Shown in pieces: positions 8,322 through 16,544 of a DNA stretch of 64,000 bases. Below the pieces are notes generated by a model that worked only from the letters and a program-made list of their open reading frames with translations, had not been told where the DNA came from and searched no databases. How positions within the stretch are numbered: the first letter of the stretch is position 1; every line of letters starts with the position of its first letter. The position numbers were made by a program, and so were the translations under genes. This DNA is from DASZHJ01 sp035541215 (GTDB taxonomy: Bacteria; Pseudomonadota; Alphaproteobacteria; ATCC43930; CGMCC-115725): assembly GCA_035541215.1 (NCBI GenBank), contig DATKNV010000017.1, forward strand, positions 26,365 through 90,364, given 5' to 3'.

Positions 8322-9544
8322 GCAATGCCATTCTCCGGGGATTGCGGATCGTCGAGAGCGCGGCATTCGTGGCGGCGCCCTCCGCGAGCATGACGCTGGC
8401 CCAGCTCGGCGCCGATGTGATCCGCATCGATCCCCTGGGCGGCGGGCTCGACGCCAATCGCTGGCCCGTGACCGCCGACGGGAAGAGCCTCTATTGGGCG
8501 GCGCTCAACAAGGGCAAGCGCTCGATCCGCATCGACATCGCCAAGCCCGAGGGCCGCGAGCTCGCGCAAGCGCTCATCGCCGCGCCCGGCGAGAATGCCG
8601 GTCTCTTCATCACCAATTTCCCCGCGACCGGCTGGCTCGATTACGAGGCCTTGAAGAAGCGGCGCCGCGATCTCGTGATGGTCAACATCACCGGGGATTC
8701 GACGGGGCGGACGGCGCTCGACTACACCGTCAACGCCGCCGCCGGCTTCGCCTATCTCACGGGGCCCACGGACGTGGCGGGACCCGTCAACAACGTGGTG
8801 CCCGCCTGGGACCTGGTCACGGGACAGAGCGCGGCGCTGGGCCTGATCGCGGCCGAGCGGCACCGCCGCCTCACTGGCGAGGGACAGCTCGTGCGCATCG
8901 CGCTCTCGGACGTGGCCTTCGCGACCGCGGGCACGCTCGGCTATATCGGGGATGCCCAGATCAATCGCGCCCATCGCTCGCATTACGGCAACGACGTCTT
9001 CGGCGCCTACGGGCGCGATTTCGTCACGCGCGACGGCAAGCGCCTCATGCTGGTTGCGATCACGCGGGGGCAATGGGAGACGCTCAAGAAGGCGACCGGC
9101 CTCGGCGAGAAATTCGAGCTCGCGGCGCGCGCGCTCGACCTCGATTTCGCGCGGGAGGGCGATCGTTACCAAGGCCGCGCCGCGATCACCGCGATCCTCG
9201 AGCGCTGGTTCGCCGAGCGCGATTTCGCTGCTGCCGCGGATGCGCTCGAGAGCGCCGGCGTTTGCTGGGGCCCCTACCAAACCTTCCAGGAGATGCTGCG
9301 GCAGGACCCCCGCGTCTCCACGGCCAATCCGCTCTTCCAGAGCGTCGAGCAGCCCGGCATCGGCCGCTACCTCATGCCCGGGAGCCCGCTCGATTTCGGC
9401 GCATCTCCCCGCGGCACTGTCGCGCGCGCACCGATCCTCGGCGAGCACACCGATGAGATTTTGCTGGGCGTGCTCAAACTATCGGAGCGCGCGGTCGGGG
9501 AGCTGCACGATCGCGGGCTTGTGGCGGGGGCCGTCAAAATCTGA
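8318..9544 (+). CDS. CaiB/BaiF family III CoA transferase, mesaconyl-CoA C1:C4 transferase (2-methylfumaryl-CoA isomerase) type
   Basis: This is a 408-residue family III CoA-transferase. It has the N-terminal Rossmann-like segment with LAQLGADVIRIDPLGGG near residues 27-43 and the nucleophilic Asp at residue 165 in PAWDLVTGQ. The later motif GEGQLVRIAL and the C-terminal PILGEHTDEIL are also present. Its length and its translational coupling to a Meh-like hydratase point to 2-methylfumaryl-CoA isomerase, which moves CoA within mesaconate from C1 to C4. The general alternative is a succinyl-CoA-dependent transferase. None of the other bi-cycle genes (malonyl-CoA reductase, mcl, mch) is in the window. 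It is the last gene before the inverted repeat at 9553. Confidence 0.8.
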   Translation: MSNAILRGLRIVESAAFVAAPSASMTLAQLGADVIRIDPLGGGLDANRWPVTADGKSLYWAALNKGKRSIRIDIAKPEGRELAQALIAAPGENAGLFITNFPATGWLDYEALKKRRRDLVMVNITGDSTGRTALDYTVNAAAGFAYLTGPTDVAGPVNNVVPAWDLVTGQSAALGLIAAERHRRLTGEGQLVRIALSDVAFATAGTLGYIGDAQINRAHRSHYGNDVFGAYGRDFVTRDGKRLMLVAITRGQWETLKKATGLGEKFELAARALDLDFAREGDRYQGRAAITAILERWFAERDFAAAADALESAGVCWGPYQTFQEMLRQDPRVSTANPLFQSVEQPGIGRYLMPGSPLDFGASPRGTVARAPILGEHTDEILLGVLKLSERAVGELHDRGLVAGAVKI

Positions 9545-9552
9545 GGCGAAAG

Positions 9553-9664
9553 CCCTCACCCTCCCGTCGCTGCGCGACGGGCCCCAACCCTCTCCCACCT
9601 TCGGTGGGAGAAGGACTTTTTTGCCCCTCTCCCGCAAAGCGGGAGAGGGTTGGGAGGGTGAGGG
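9553..9664. repeat. Nested palindromic intergenic element, likely bidirectional terminator
   Basis: The outer arms 9553-9565 and 9652-9664 are perfect 13-bp inverted repeats, and the next arms 9584-9596 and 9641-9653 are also perfect over 13 bp. Between and beside them are three further perfect hairpins: 9563-9570 with 9574-9581, 9592-9599 with 9603-9610, and 9627-9635 with 9639-9647. The element fills the gap between two convergent genes. It therefore folds as a cloverleaf on either strand and could stop transcription from both sides. It resembles the small palindromic repeats scattered in alphaproteobacterial genomes; only one copy was recognised in this window. Confidence 0.85.
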
Positions 9665-9665
9665 T

Positions 9666-10556
9666 TTAGCCGCGCCTTAACTTCTCCAACCGGTGCACCA
9701 CCAGGTTCGAGGCGTCGCGATTGCCCCAGCCTTCGGCCGCCGCCGCGTCATAGCAGGCGAGCGCCTTGGCGCTCACGGGAAGCTCCAGGCCCATGCCCTC
9801 GGCGACGGCCAGCATGGTGCGGAGATCCTTGCGCATGCCGTCGATGTCGAAGCCGACCTCGGGCTTCGCTCCCTCCTTGAGCGCGGCGACGAGCTTGGGG
9901 CCGCGGTTCTTCAGCACGTTGGTGCCGCCGGAGCTGTCGGCCATGATCTCCACGATCTTCTCCGGTGCAATCCCGGCGTCGCGCAGGAGCGACATGGCCT
10001 CGGCCAGCGCTTCCCAATAGATCGCGAGGGGCAGGTTGATCGCGAGCTTCATCGTGGAGCCCGCGCCGTTGGGCCCCAGGAGATCGACGCGCCGGCAGAG
10101 CTGCTCGAGCACGGGCTTTGCTCGTGCGAAGTCCTCGGCGCTGCCGCCGGCCATGCCCAGGAGCTTGCCTTCGCGCGCGGGTCCCACCGTGCCGCCGACG
10201 GGACATTCTAGGAAAGCGGCGCCTTTGGCGCGGACACGCGCCGCGAGCGCGCGCGTCGTCTCCGGCGCCACCGTGCTCAGGTCCACGAAGAGCTTTCCGG
10301 AGACGCTTGCGGAAAGAAGCCCGCCGGGTCCGTCATAGACCGCCTCGATCGCCTTCGCGTCCGTGAGGATCGTGAGCGTGATCTCGGAAGCCGCGGCGAC
10401 CGCGAAAGGCGACGCCGCGAGCTCGGCACCGCGCGCCACCAGATTTGCCGCCTTGTCGGCGCGGCGGTTCCACACGGTGAGGCGATGCCCGAGGTCGAGG
10501 AGCCGCTCGCCCATCGCCGCGCCCATCCGCCCGATCCCCACCAATCCGATGTTCAT
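9666..10556 (-). CDS. NAD(P)-dependent oxidoreductase of the 3-hydroxyisobutyrate dehydrogenase family
   Basis: This is a 296-residue beta-hydroxyacid dehydrogenase. The N-terminal Rossmann motif is GLVGIGRMGAAMG (residues 4-16), the substrate segment ECPVGGTVGPAREG lies near 117-130, and the catalytic Lys170 is in GSTMKLAINL. The start is ATG at 10556, preceded by GGGGAGG; an ATG 52 codons upstream gives a non-conserved arginine-rich extension and overlaps the divergent glycosylase gene. The family oxidises 3-hydroxyisobutyrate, tartronate semialdehyde or related short hydroxy acids. The substrate cannot be fixed here. It is a single gene transcribed towards the preceding operon. Confidence 0.9.
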   Translation of the reverse strand: MNIGLVGIGRMGAAMGERLLDLGHRLTVWNRRADKAANLVARGAELAASPFAVAAASEITLTILTDAKAIEAVYDGPGGLLSASVSGKLFVDLSTVAPETTRALAARVRAKGAAFLECPVGGTVGPAREGKLLGMAGGSAEDFARAKPVLEQLCRRVDLLGPNGAGSTMKLAINLPLAIYWEALAEAMSLLRDAGIAPEKIVEIMADSSGGTNVLKNRGPKLVAALKEGAKPEVGFDIDGMRKDLRTMLAVAEGMGLELPVSAKALACYDAAAAEGWGNRDASNLVVHRLEKLRRG

Positions 10557-10640
10557 GATCGCCTCCCCAGGTCTCGATGCGGGCCGATGGTGCCGTCTTC
10601 GGAGCGGATGGGGAAGGGCAAAGGTGCTAAAGTCCGCTCC

Positions 10641-11297
10641 ATGCCGCGCATTCACGCACTTCCGACCCGGCACTCTCATCGTGCCGATACGCTTGCCGCC
10701 GCGACCCAGCACCTTTCCACTGCCGACGAGCGCATGGCGGAATTGATCGGCCGCATCGGTCCTTGCGGACTGAAACGCGAGCCCGGCGGTTTCGCCCAGG
10801 TCTTCCGCGAGATCCTCTCGCAGCAGCTATCGGGCAAGGCCGCCGCGACCATCCGCGGCCGCATCCTCGCGGCCTGCGGCGGGCGGGCGACGCCGGAGCG
10901 CGTGCTGGCGCTCCCGGATCGCGCCTTCGCGGAGGCCGGCGTGTCGCGCCCGAAAACGCGCTATCTCCGGGCGCTCGCGGAGACCGTGCGCGACGACCCC
11001 CGCTTTTTCGAGCGCCTCCCCAAGCTTTCCGACGAGGCCGCAATGGAGCGCCTAACCTCGCTCCTGGGCATCGGACGATGGACGGCGGAGATGTACCTCA
11101 TCTTCAGCTTGGGCCGGCTCGACGTCCTACCGCTCGGCGACGTCTCGATCCTCGCGGCCTCGGCGGAGCTCCACGGGATCGCGCGCTCGAGGATTCTCCG
11201 CCGCCTCCCGCGTCTCGCCGAGGCCTGGCGGCCCTACCGCAGCGTCGCCGTCTGGTATCTCTACGCTCGCCTCGACTCGAAGCGTCCGCGGCAATAG
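10641..11297 (+). CDS. alkA: DNA-3-methyladenine glycosylase II (AlkA family)
   Basis: This is a 218-residue HhH-GPD base-excision glycosylase. The helix-hairpin-helix is SLLGIGRWTAEMYLIF near residues 140-155, and the essential Asp167 follows in LPLGDVSI. The N-terminal motif FREILSQQLSGKAA (56-69) is typical of AlkA/Mag1. It removes alkylated purines from DNA. The length fits the short Mag1-like form that lacks the TBP-like N-terminal domain of E. coli AlkA. ATG 10641 is chosen because conservation starts there; an in-frame ATG at 10608 is possible. It is divergent from the dehydrogenase gene with an 84-bp gap. Confidence 0.88.
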   Translation: MPRIHALPTRHSHRADTLAAATQHLSTADERMAELIGRIGPCGLKREPGGFAQVFREILSQQLSGKAAATIRGRILAACGGRATPERVLALPDRAFAEAGVSRPKTRYLRALAETVRDDPRFFERLPKLSDEAAMERLTSLLGIGRWTAEMYLIFSLGRLDVLPLGDVSILAASAELHGIARSRILRRLPRLAEAWRPYRSVAVWYLYARLDSKRPRQ

Positions 11298-11355
11298 CGC
11301 GCTCGCGCCGGGGTTGCGCAGCTTGTATCATGTGCGAGGAATTGAGGAGGGAGCG

Positions 11356-12144
11356 ATGGCACGAGCGACGCCGCTGCAGCCGGGACGCAAGCCGATCCGC
11401 GAGCGCGTGAGCCCCGAGGAATGGAAGGCGAGGGTCGATCTCGCCGCCTGCTACCGGCTCGTTGCGCATTACGGCATGACCGACATGATCTACACCCACA
11501 TCACCGCGCGGGTGCCGGGGCCGGATCAGCATTTCCTCATCAATCCCTACGGGCTGCTCTTCGACGAGATCAACGCCTCGAGCCTCGTGAAGATCGATCT
11601 CGAGGGCAAGGTCGTGCTGCAGCCGGATCACGACTACCCCGTGAACCACGCGGGCTACGTGATCCACAGCGCGATCCATGCCGCGCGCGGCGACGCGCAC
11701 TGCGTGATCCACACGCACACGCGCGCGGGGATGGCGGTCTCGGCGCAGAAATGCGGGCTCCTGCCGCTGACGCAGACGGCGATGCGCTTCTACGGCCAGA
11801 TCGCCTATCACGACTACGAGGGACCGGCCATCGATCTCGCGGAGCGCGAGAGCCTGGTGCGCGACCTCGGCAAGCATCGCGCGATGATCCTGCGCAACCA
11901 CGGCCTCCTCGTCTGCGCCCCGACGGTGCCGGAGGCCTTCAACACGATCTATTGGCTGGAGCGCGCCTGCCAGGCGCAGGTGGACGCGCTCGTGGGCGGC
12001 CAGGAGGTTAACCTGCCGCCAGCGGCGGTGGCTGAGAAGACGGCACACCTCTATCTGCCGGAGGTCCGCCGCCCCTGGGGTGTGCTCGAATGGCCCACCA
12101 TGCTGCGCCTTCTGGACCGTCGTGACCCTTCATACCGGGACTGA
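11356..12144 (+). CDS. Class II aldolase/adducin family protein
   Basis: This is a 262-residue protein of the fuculose-aldolase/adducin fold. It shows HYGMTDMIYTHITARVP near residues 38-54, the metal-binding pair His119/His121 in CVIHTHTRAG, and the third histidine in ILRNHGLLV near 198. The start ATG 11356 follows GAGGAGGGAG at good spacing. Members include sugar-phosphate aldolases, decarboxylating enzymes and many uncharacterised oxidation-linked proteins. The sequence is of the common adducin-like bacterial type for which no substrate is established. It stands alone on its strand, with a 103-bp gap before the EAL gene. Confidence 0.88.
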   Translation: MARATPLQPGRKPIRERVSPEEWKARVDLAACYRLVAHYGMTDMIYTHITARVPGPDQHFLINPYGLLFDEINASSLVKIDLEGKVVLQPDHDYPVNHAGYVIHSAIHAARGDAHCVIHTHTRAGMAVSAQKCGLLPLTQTAMRFYGQIAYHDYEGPAIDLAERESLVRDLGKHRAMILRNHGLLVCAPTVPEAFNTIYWLERACQAQVDALVGGQEVNLPPAAVAEKTAHLYLPEVRRPWGVLEWPTMLRLLDRRDPSYRD

Positions 12145-12247
12145 GAGGCCTCGCGATTCACGATTCGTTAGCCATCGGTAACCTAGGCTCCTGCTTAAGG
12201 GGTGGCCCTGGTTCGGGCCCATGTTCACGGACGCAGCAGGAGTCCGC

Positions 12248-13864
12248 ATGGACGGCGAAGCCATGACGGAGATGGACGGCTACGAGGGCGAGCGGGACGA
12301 GCTCGTCGCGGCCGCCTTTGCCGCTTCCGACCTGCTGGTCGAGATCGAGGACGACGGCACCATCGCCTTCATCGCCGGCGCCATGGAGCGCATCGGCGCG
12401 AGCGCCATCCAATCCCCGGTCGGCCTGCCGCTCTACGACCTCTTCGACCCCGCGGACCGCCAGGCCGTGCGCGACCACGTGGCGGAGCTCGGCGCGGGCC
12501 GCGCAGTGCCGCCGCTGCTGGTGCGCCTGCGCCGCGGCGGCGTGCAGACCATGCTCTTCGGCGGCTGCCGCATGCCGCAGGCGCGCACCATCCTCTTCCT
12601 CGGCGTCGCCGATCAGGCGAGCCCGCGCGCGAGCTCGCTCAATCTCATCGCGGAGACCGAGCGCGGCCTGATGAGCCGTCCGGTCTTCACCGCTCTCGCG
12701 ATGCGGCGCCTCCCCGAGGACATCGCGAGCGGCCTCAAGCTCGCTTTCATCGAGGTCGCGGGCTTCACGGGGCTCGGGGATCACGTGCCGGCCGCGATGA
12801 TGTGGGGCCTCGCCACCGCGATCGCGCGGCAGGTCCGGCTCAGCGGCGCCTTCATCGAGGCCGTCGGGGATCTCGGGCGCGGGCGCTACGGCGTCCTCTA
12901 CCGCGGCGAGATCAGGCTCGCGGAGCTCGAGCACGCCATCGCCTCGCTGGTCCAGGCGGCGGCGCCGGCAGCGCCTCGCCCGCGCATCCTCGCCGCCAAA
13001 TTGGACCCCGACCGCGACGGTATCCACGGCCGGAAGGCCGCGCGCGTCCTGCGCTATGCGATGGAGCGCTTCGCGCTCGGCGGAGAGCGCGCCGAGGCCC
13101 TCGCGGCGGAAAGCGCGCTCGACCGCCTCTTCCCCGACACGCTCGCGCGCGTCGACACGCTCGAGCGGGTGATCGCCGACGGCGATTTCGACCTCGCCTA
13201 TCAGCCCGTGGTCGACTTGACGGATCGCGGCGTCCGGCACGCGGAGGTGCTGGTGCGCTTCGCCGACGGCACGACGCCGCTCGTCGCCGTCGCCGCCGCG
13301 GAGGCCGCGGGAATGATCGGCGATTTCGACCTCGCGATCTGCGCGCGCGCGATCGAGCACCTCCATGCCTCGGTCCCGGCAGTGCCTGCGGTCGCGGTCA
13401 ATCTATCCGGCCGCTCGCTCGAGGCACGAGGCTTTCCGGAGCGGCTTTCGGCACTCCTCGACACCTGCCGCGTTCCGCCGCAGCGCCTGATGTTCGAGTT
13501 GACGGAGACGGCGATCCTTGGCGAGGTCGAGAGCGTCAACCGCGTAGTGCAGGACCTGCGCCAGCGCGGCCATCGCTTCTGCCTCGACGACCTCGGCTCC
13601 GGCGCGAACTCCTTCCACTTTCTGCGGAGCATTCCCGTCGATTTCGTGAAGATCGACGGCGCTTTCGGTCGCGACGCGCTGCGCAACGAGCGCGACCGCT
13701 CGTTCCTGCGCTACGTCTCCGGCTTCTGCCGGGAGAACGGCATCCTCGCAATCGCGGAGATGATCGAGACCGAGGCCGATGCCGTCAGCTACCGCGAGCT
13801 CGGCATCGATTACGGGCAGGGCTACCTCTTCGGCCGCCCCACCATTCACCGCCCGCCGGCTTGA
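12248..13864 (+). CDS. PAS-EAL domain protein, probable cyclic-di-GMP phosphodiesterase
   Basis: This is a 538-residue cytoplasmic protein. The N-terminal 130 residues look like a PAS-type sensor, residues 130-290 are a poorly conserved linker with no GGDEF motif, and residues 300-538 are an EAL domain. The EAL signature reads E333-V-L. The other catalytic positions are present: Asn in VAVNLSG, Glu in FELTETA, the Asp pair in LDDLGSG, Lys in FVKIDGAF, Glu in AIAEMIET and Gln in YGQGYLFG. EVL variants can be active. ATG 12248 is preceded by AGGAG five bases upstream; an ATG at 12221 lacks such a site. The 3' end overlaps the convergent GntR gene by 19 bp. Confidence 0.87.
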   Translation: MDGEAMTEMDGYEGERDELVAAAFAASDLLVEIEDDGTIAFIAGAMERIGASAIQSPVGLPLYDLFDPADRQAVRDHVAELGAGRAVPPLLVRLRRGGVQTMLFGGCRMPQARTILFLGVADQASPRASSLNLIAETERGLMSRPVFTALAMRRLPEDIASGLKLAFIEVAGFTGLGDHVPAAMMWGLATAIARQVRLSGAFIEAVGDLGRGRYGVLYRGEIRLAELEHAIASLVQAAAPAAPRPRILAAKLDPDRDGIHGRKAARVLRYAMERFALGGERAEALAAESALDRLFPDTLARVDTLERVIADGDFDLAYQPVVDLTDRGVRHAEVLVRFADGTTPLVAVAAAEAAGMIGDFDLAICARAIEHLHASVPAVPAVAVNLSGRSLEARGFPERLSALLDTCRVPPQRLMFELTETAILGEVESVNRVVQDLRQRGHRFCLDDLGSGANSFHFLRSIPVDFVKIDGAFGRDALRNERDRSFLRYVSGFCRENGILAIAEMIETEADAVSYRELGIDYGQGYLFGRPTIHRPPA

Positions 13865-14586
13865 GCGGCGACGGCGACGCCGTCCGCCGCGGTGAGCGCC
13901 GAGATGAACTGCGCGGTCTGCGCGAGATGCGAGACCAGGAGCTCGCAGGCACGGTCAGAATCGCGCGCCAAGGCCGCCTCCATCATCTCCCGATGCTCGC
14001 GGGGGAGGTCGCGGCCCCAGCTCTTGGGCGGCGTGCGGCGTACCCGCAGGTAGCGGTAGCGCTCGAGCTGATCCGTCAGCATCGACACGAATTTGAGGAG
14101 CCAGGGCGAGCCACAGGCGCTGATGAGCGCCTCGTGGAAGGCGCGGTGGCGCGGTTCCCACTCGTCGGCGGCACCGTCGACCGCGCGCGGCTCCGGCGCC
14201 TTCGAGAGACGGTGGAAGGAGGCAACCAGCTCCGCCTCCCAGCGCTCGTCGCCATTGGCAATGGAAAGGCGGAGCGCGTCCACCTCGAGCTTCTGCCTGA
14301 GCTTCGTCACCTCGGAGGCCTCCTCGGGCGAGATAGGCGCAACCCGGAAGCCGCGCTGGCCGATCGCGGTAACGAGTTTGTCCTCAACGAGGCGGGAGAG
14401 CGCCTCCCGGAGTGGGCTCACGCCCAACCCGTACTGCGTCTTGAGCGCGTCGAACCGCAGAGGTTTCCCCGGCTCCAGCCGCGCCATCACGATGTCGGCG
14501 CGCAGGCGCCGGTATGCGACTTCCCCTAGAGTCCTGGCTCCTTCAATGCCTTCTTCTTCGGCCAGCGGCAGTGCGGCTCGCTTCAT
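13846..14586 (-). CDS. GntR-family transcriptional regulator (FadR/FCD subfamily)
   Basis: This is a 246-residue regulator. The N-terminal winged helix-turn-helix (residues about 18-80) includes YGLGVSPLREALSRL and TAIGQRGFRVAP. The C-terminal all-helical FCD ligand domain carries metal-site histidines, for example in EPRHRAFHEALISACGSPWL and the late SHLAQTAQF. Such proteins sense organic acids and usually control adjacent catabolic genes. No target operon is obvious: the gene to its right starts 509 bp away, and the gene to its left is the convergent EAL protein. ATG 14586 is preferred because the extension upstream is not conserved in kind. Confidence 0.88.
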   Translation of the reverse strand: MKRAALPLAEEEGIEGARTLGEVAYRRLRADIVMARLEPGKPLRFDALKTQYGLGVSPLREALSRLVEDKLVTAIGQRGFRVAPISPEEASEVTKLRQKLEVDALRLSIANGDERWEAELVASFHRLSKAPEPRAVDGAADEWEPRHRAFHEALISACGSPWLLKFVSMLTDQLERYRYLRVRRTPPKSWGRDLPREHREMMEAALARDSDRACELLVSHLAQTAQFISALTAADGVAVAAQAGGR

Positions 14587-15095
14587 GCTATGCCCCCAGT
14601 AGTCCGAGCTTACCCGAAGCGCGATCATCTCTAGCATAGAGGTGCAACGCGCGGACGAACAGATGTTTGATGGCGCTTGTCAGGCCGTTAGCACGGGGTT
14701 GGGGTTTCCGCCCATGGCTGCGGGGCCCGCCTAAGAACTCGCATGAAGAATGTGTCCTATCCTCGCGGAGTTCGGCGGGTCATTCCAGACGAGCGCCGGA
14801 CCGCTCCGGCTGCCGAGTCCCTCGGGGTTTGATGCGAAAGGGAAATCCGTCTTGCCAGCGCCCGGAGGAGGCGGTACGGTCTCGCCCGGAAACTGACGGC
14901 GGGGTGTTGAGACAACCTGCCGGTTTGCGATTCTGGAGTGGCCGCCCCGTCGCGGGAGCTTCTCGGAACCGAGGCCGGAAGGGTTGCGGGCGCCGTCGGT
15001 ACCCATGTGTCCCCAGGGGGCTGCATTCGTTCCGGTGTCGGGCGTCGGTTTGGTCGGCAACGGGTAACGGCGTGCAATCGGTAGGGCGGGAGGCC
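14587..15095. other. 509-bp intergenic region without a supported gene
   Basis: This stretch separates the divergently transcribed GntR and M23 peptidase genes. Open frames cross it on both strands, including an in-frame extension of the peptidase, but their translations are arginine- and proline-rich and resemble no family. I recognise no tRNA, riboswitch or clear terminator in it. It presumably holds the promoters of both genes; an untranslated leader or a small RNA cannot be excluded. Confidence 0.5.
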
Positions 15096-16544
15096 ATGGT
15101 TCTTCGATTGAGACGATGGGGGGAGCGTCTTTTCCCCGAGCGTCAAATCTTGGTTCGCACCGAGGGGCGGATCAGCTGCATCACGCTGACCTGCCGGGCG
15201 CAGATGACCGCGGCGGCTGCGCTGCTGCTCGGCATCGGCAGCCTCGCTTATTTCGCCGTTGGCTACGTGCAATTCGAGCGCGCGGTCGCGGCAAAGCAGG
15301 CCGAGGTGCTGCGGGCCCAGGTGTCGAACGCCGATCTCCGGCTCCTGGTCACGGACATGCAGGACCAGCTCGCGCGCGCCAACGCCGAGATTGACGGAAC
15401 GCAATCGCGTCTCGCCGCGATCGGAAACCAATACGGGTCGCTCCAGGGCTCGCTCACGAGCACGGAGCAGCAACTGAACGATCTCGTTGCAACGCGCGAC
15501 CGCCTGCTCGCGGAGCGCGAGATGCTGCAGCGGAGCCTCGAGGAGGCGCAGGCGAACGCCGAGGTCAAGACCGACTACGCCCAGCAGCTCGCGACCAATC
15601 TCGAGCGAAACAAGTCCGAGCTCGTCCAGACGGAGACGCAGCGTGCGGAGTTGGCTGCGAAGCTGCACCAGCTCGAGAAGGAGCTGCAGGTCGCGAGCGC
15701 CCGTGCCGCGGAATTCAAGACCACGCTCGAGAGCACCGAGAGGAAATTGCAGCAGGTCGCGGGCGAGCGCGAGAAGCTGACCGCCGAGCGCGAGCGCCTC
15801 GCGGCGGAGCGCGATCTCCTGCGGCAGAAGCTCCGCGAGGCCGAGGCGCGCCTTGCCAAGGGCGAGATGAGCACCGGCGCCAATACGGTTCCGGAGACCA
15901 AAGCCCCGGCTCCCGCGCCCGCTCCGACCGAGAGCAGCGCCGGTTCGGTGGGCGGCGACGTGGAGAAATTGCTCGCGGCGACGGGCGTCGACGTCGATGC
16001 GTTGCTGGCGCAGCTCGGCGGCGCGCCCAAGGGCGAGGGCGGTCCCTACATCGCGCTCAACGGCCCCAAGGCCGCGGGCGAGGACCAGATAAAGCGCGAC
16101 GCAGTGATGCGCACGCTTCTCAAGAGCCTGCCGCTCGCCGCTCCGCTTGCGCACTATCAGCTCGAGAGCCCCTTTGGGGCGCGTGTCGACCCCATCAACA
16201 AGCGCCGGGGCTTCCATCCCGGCGTCGATCTCGCCGCTCCCTTCCGCTCGCCGGTCTATAGCACCGGGCCCGGCGTCGTGACCTATGCGGGCAACAAGGA
16301 GAAGTACGGCAAGTTCGTGGAGATCGACCACGGCAATGGCATCGTCACGCATTACGCCCATCTGCACCGCATCACGGTGGTGCGCGGCCAGAAGGTCGGC
16401 ACGCATCAGCAGATCGGCGAGCTCGGTAGCACCGGGCGCAGCACGGGGCCGCACGTGCATTACGAAGTCGTGGTCAACGGCGAGCCCGTCGATCCCGAGA
16501 AATTCATGGAACTGGGGAAGAACGTTGTTCAGGTCAAGCAATAA
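15096..16544 (+). CDS. Membrane-anchored coiled-coil M23 peptidase (LmdC-like)
   Basis: This is a 482-residue bitopic protein. A short cytoplasmic N-terminus rich in Arg (about residues 1-30, containing FPERQILVRTEGRI) is followed by one membrane segment (about 30-52). A long Glu/Gln/Arg coiled coil runs from 60 to 260, then a Pro/Ala linker leads to a LytM domain (345-475). The zinc ligands are intact: His374 and Asp378 in HPGVD, and His453-Val-His455 with a following YE. It should cleave peptidoglycan cross-links in the periplasm. The bactofilin start codon lies within its 3' end, matching the known peptidase-bactofilin pairs such as LmdC-BacA. ATG 15096 follows GGGAGG at short spacing. Confidence 0.9.
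   Translation: MVLRLRRWGERLFPERQILVRTEGRISCITLTCRAQMTAAAALLLGIGSLAYFAVGYVQFERAVAAKQAEVLRAQVSNADLRLLVTDMQDQLARANAEIDGTQSRLAAIGNQYGSLQGSLTSTEQQLNDLVATRDRLLAEREMLQRSLEEAQANAEVKTDYAQQLATNLERNKSELVQTETQRAELAAKLHQLEKELQVASARAAEFKTTLESTERKLQQVAGEREKLTAERERLAAERDLLRQKLREAEARLAKGEMSTGANTVPETKAPAPAPAPTESSAGSVGGDVEKLLAATGVDVDALLAQLGGAPKGEGGPYIALNGPKAAGEDQIKRDAVMRTLLKSLPLAAPLAHYQLESPFGARVDPINKRRGFHPGVDLAAPFRSPVYSTGPGVVTYAGNKEKYGKFVEIDHGNGIVTHYAHLHRITVVRGQKVGTHQQIGELGSTGRSTGPHVHYEVVVNGEPVDPEKFMELGKNVVQVKQ

Noticed and set aside
12167..12182. GTTA-N8-TAAC upstream of the EAL gene as a CtrA site
   Set aside because: It matches TTAA-N7-TTAA poorly in both halves; it is more likely a chance partial inverted repeat.
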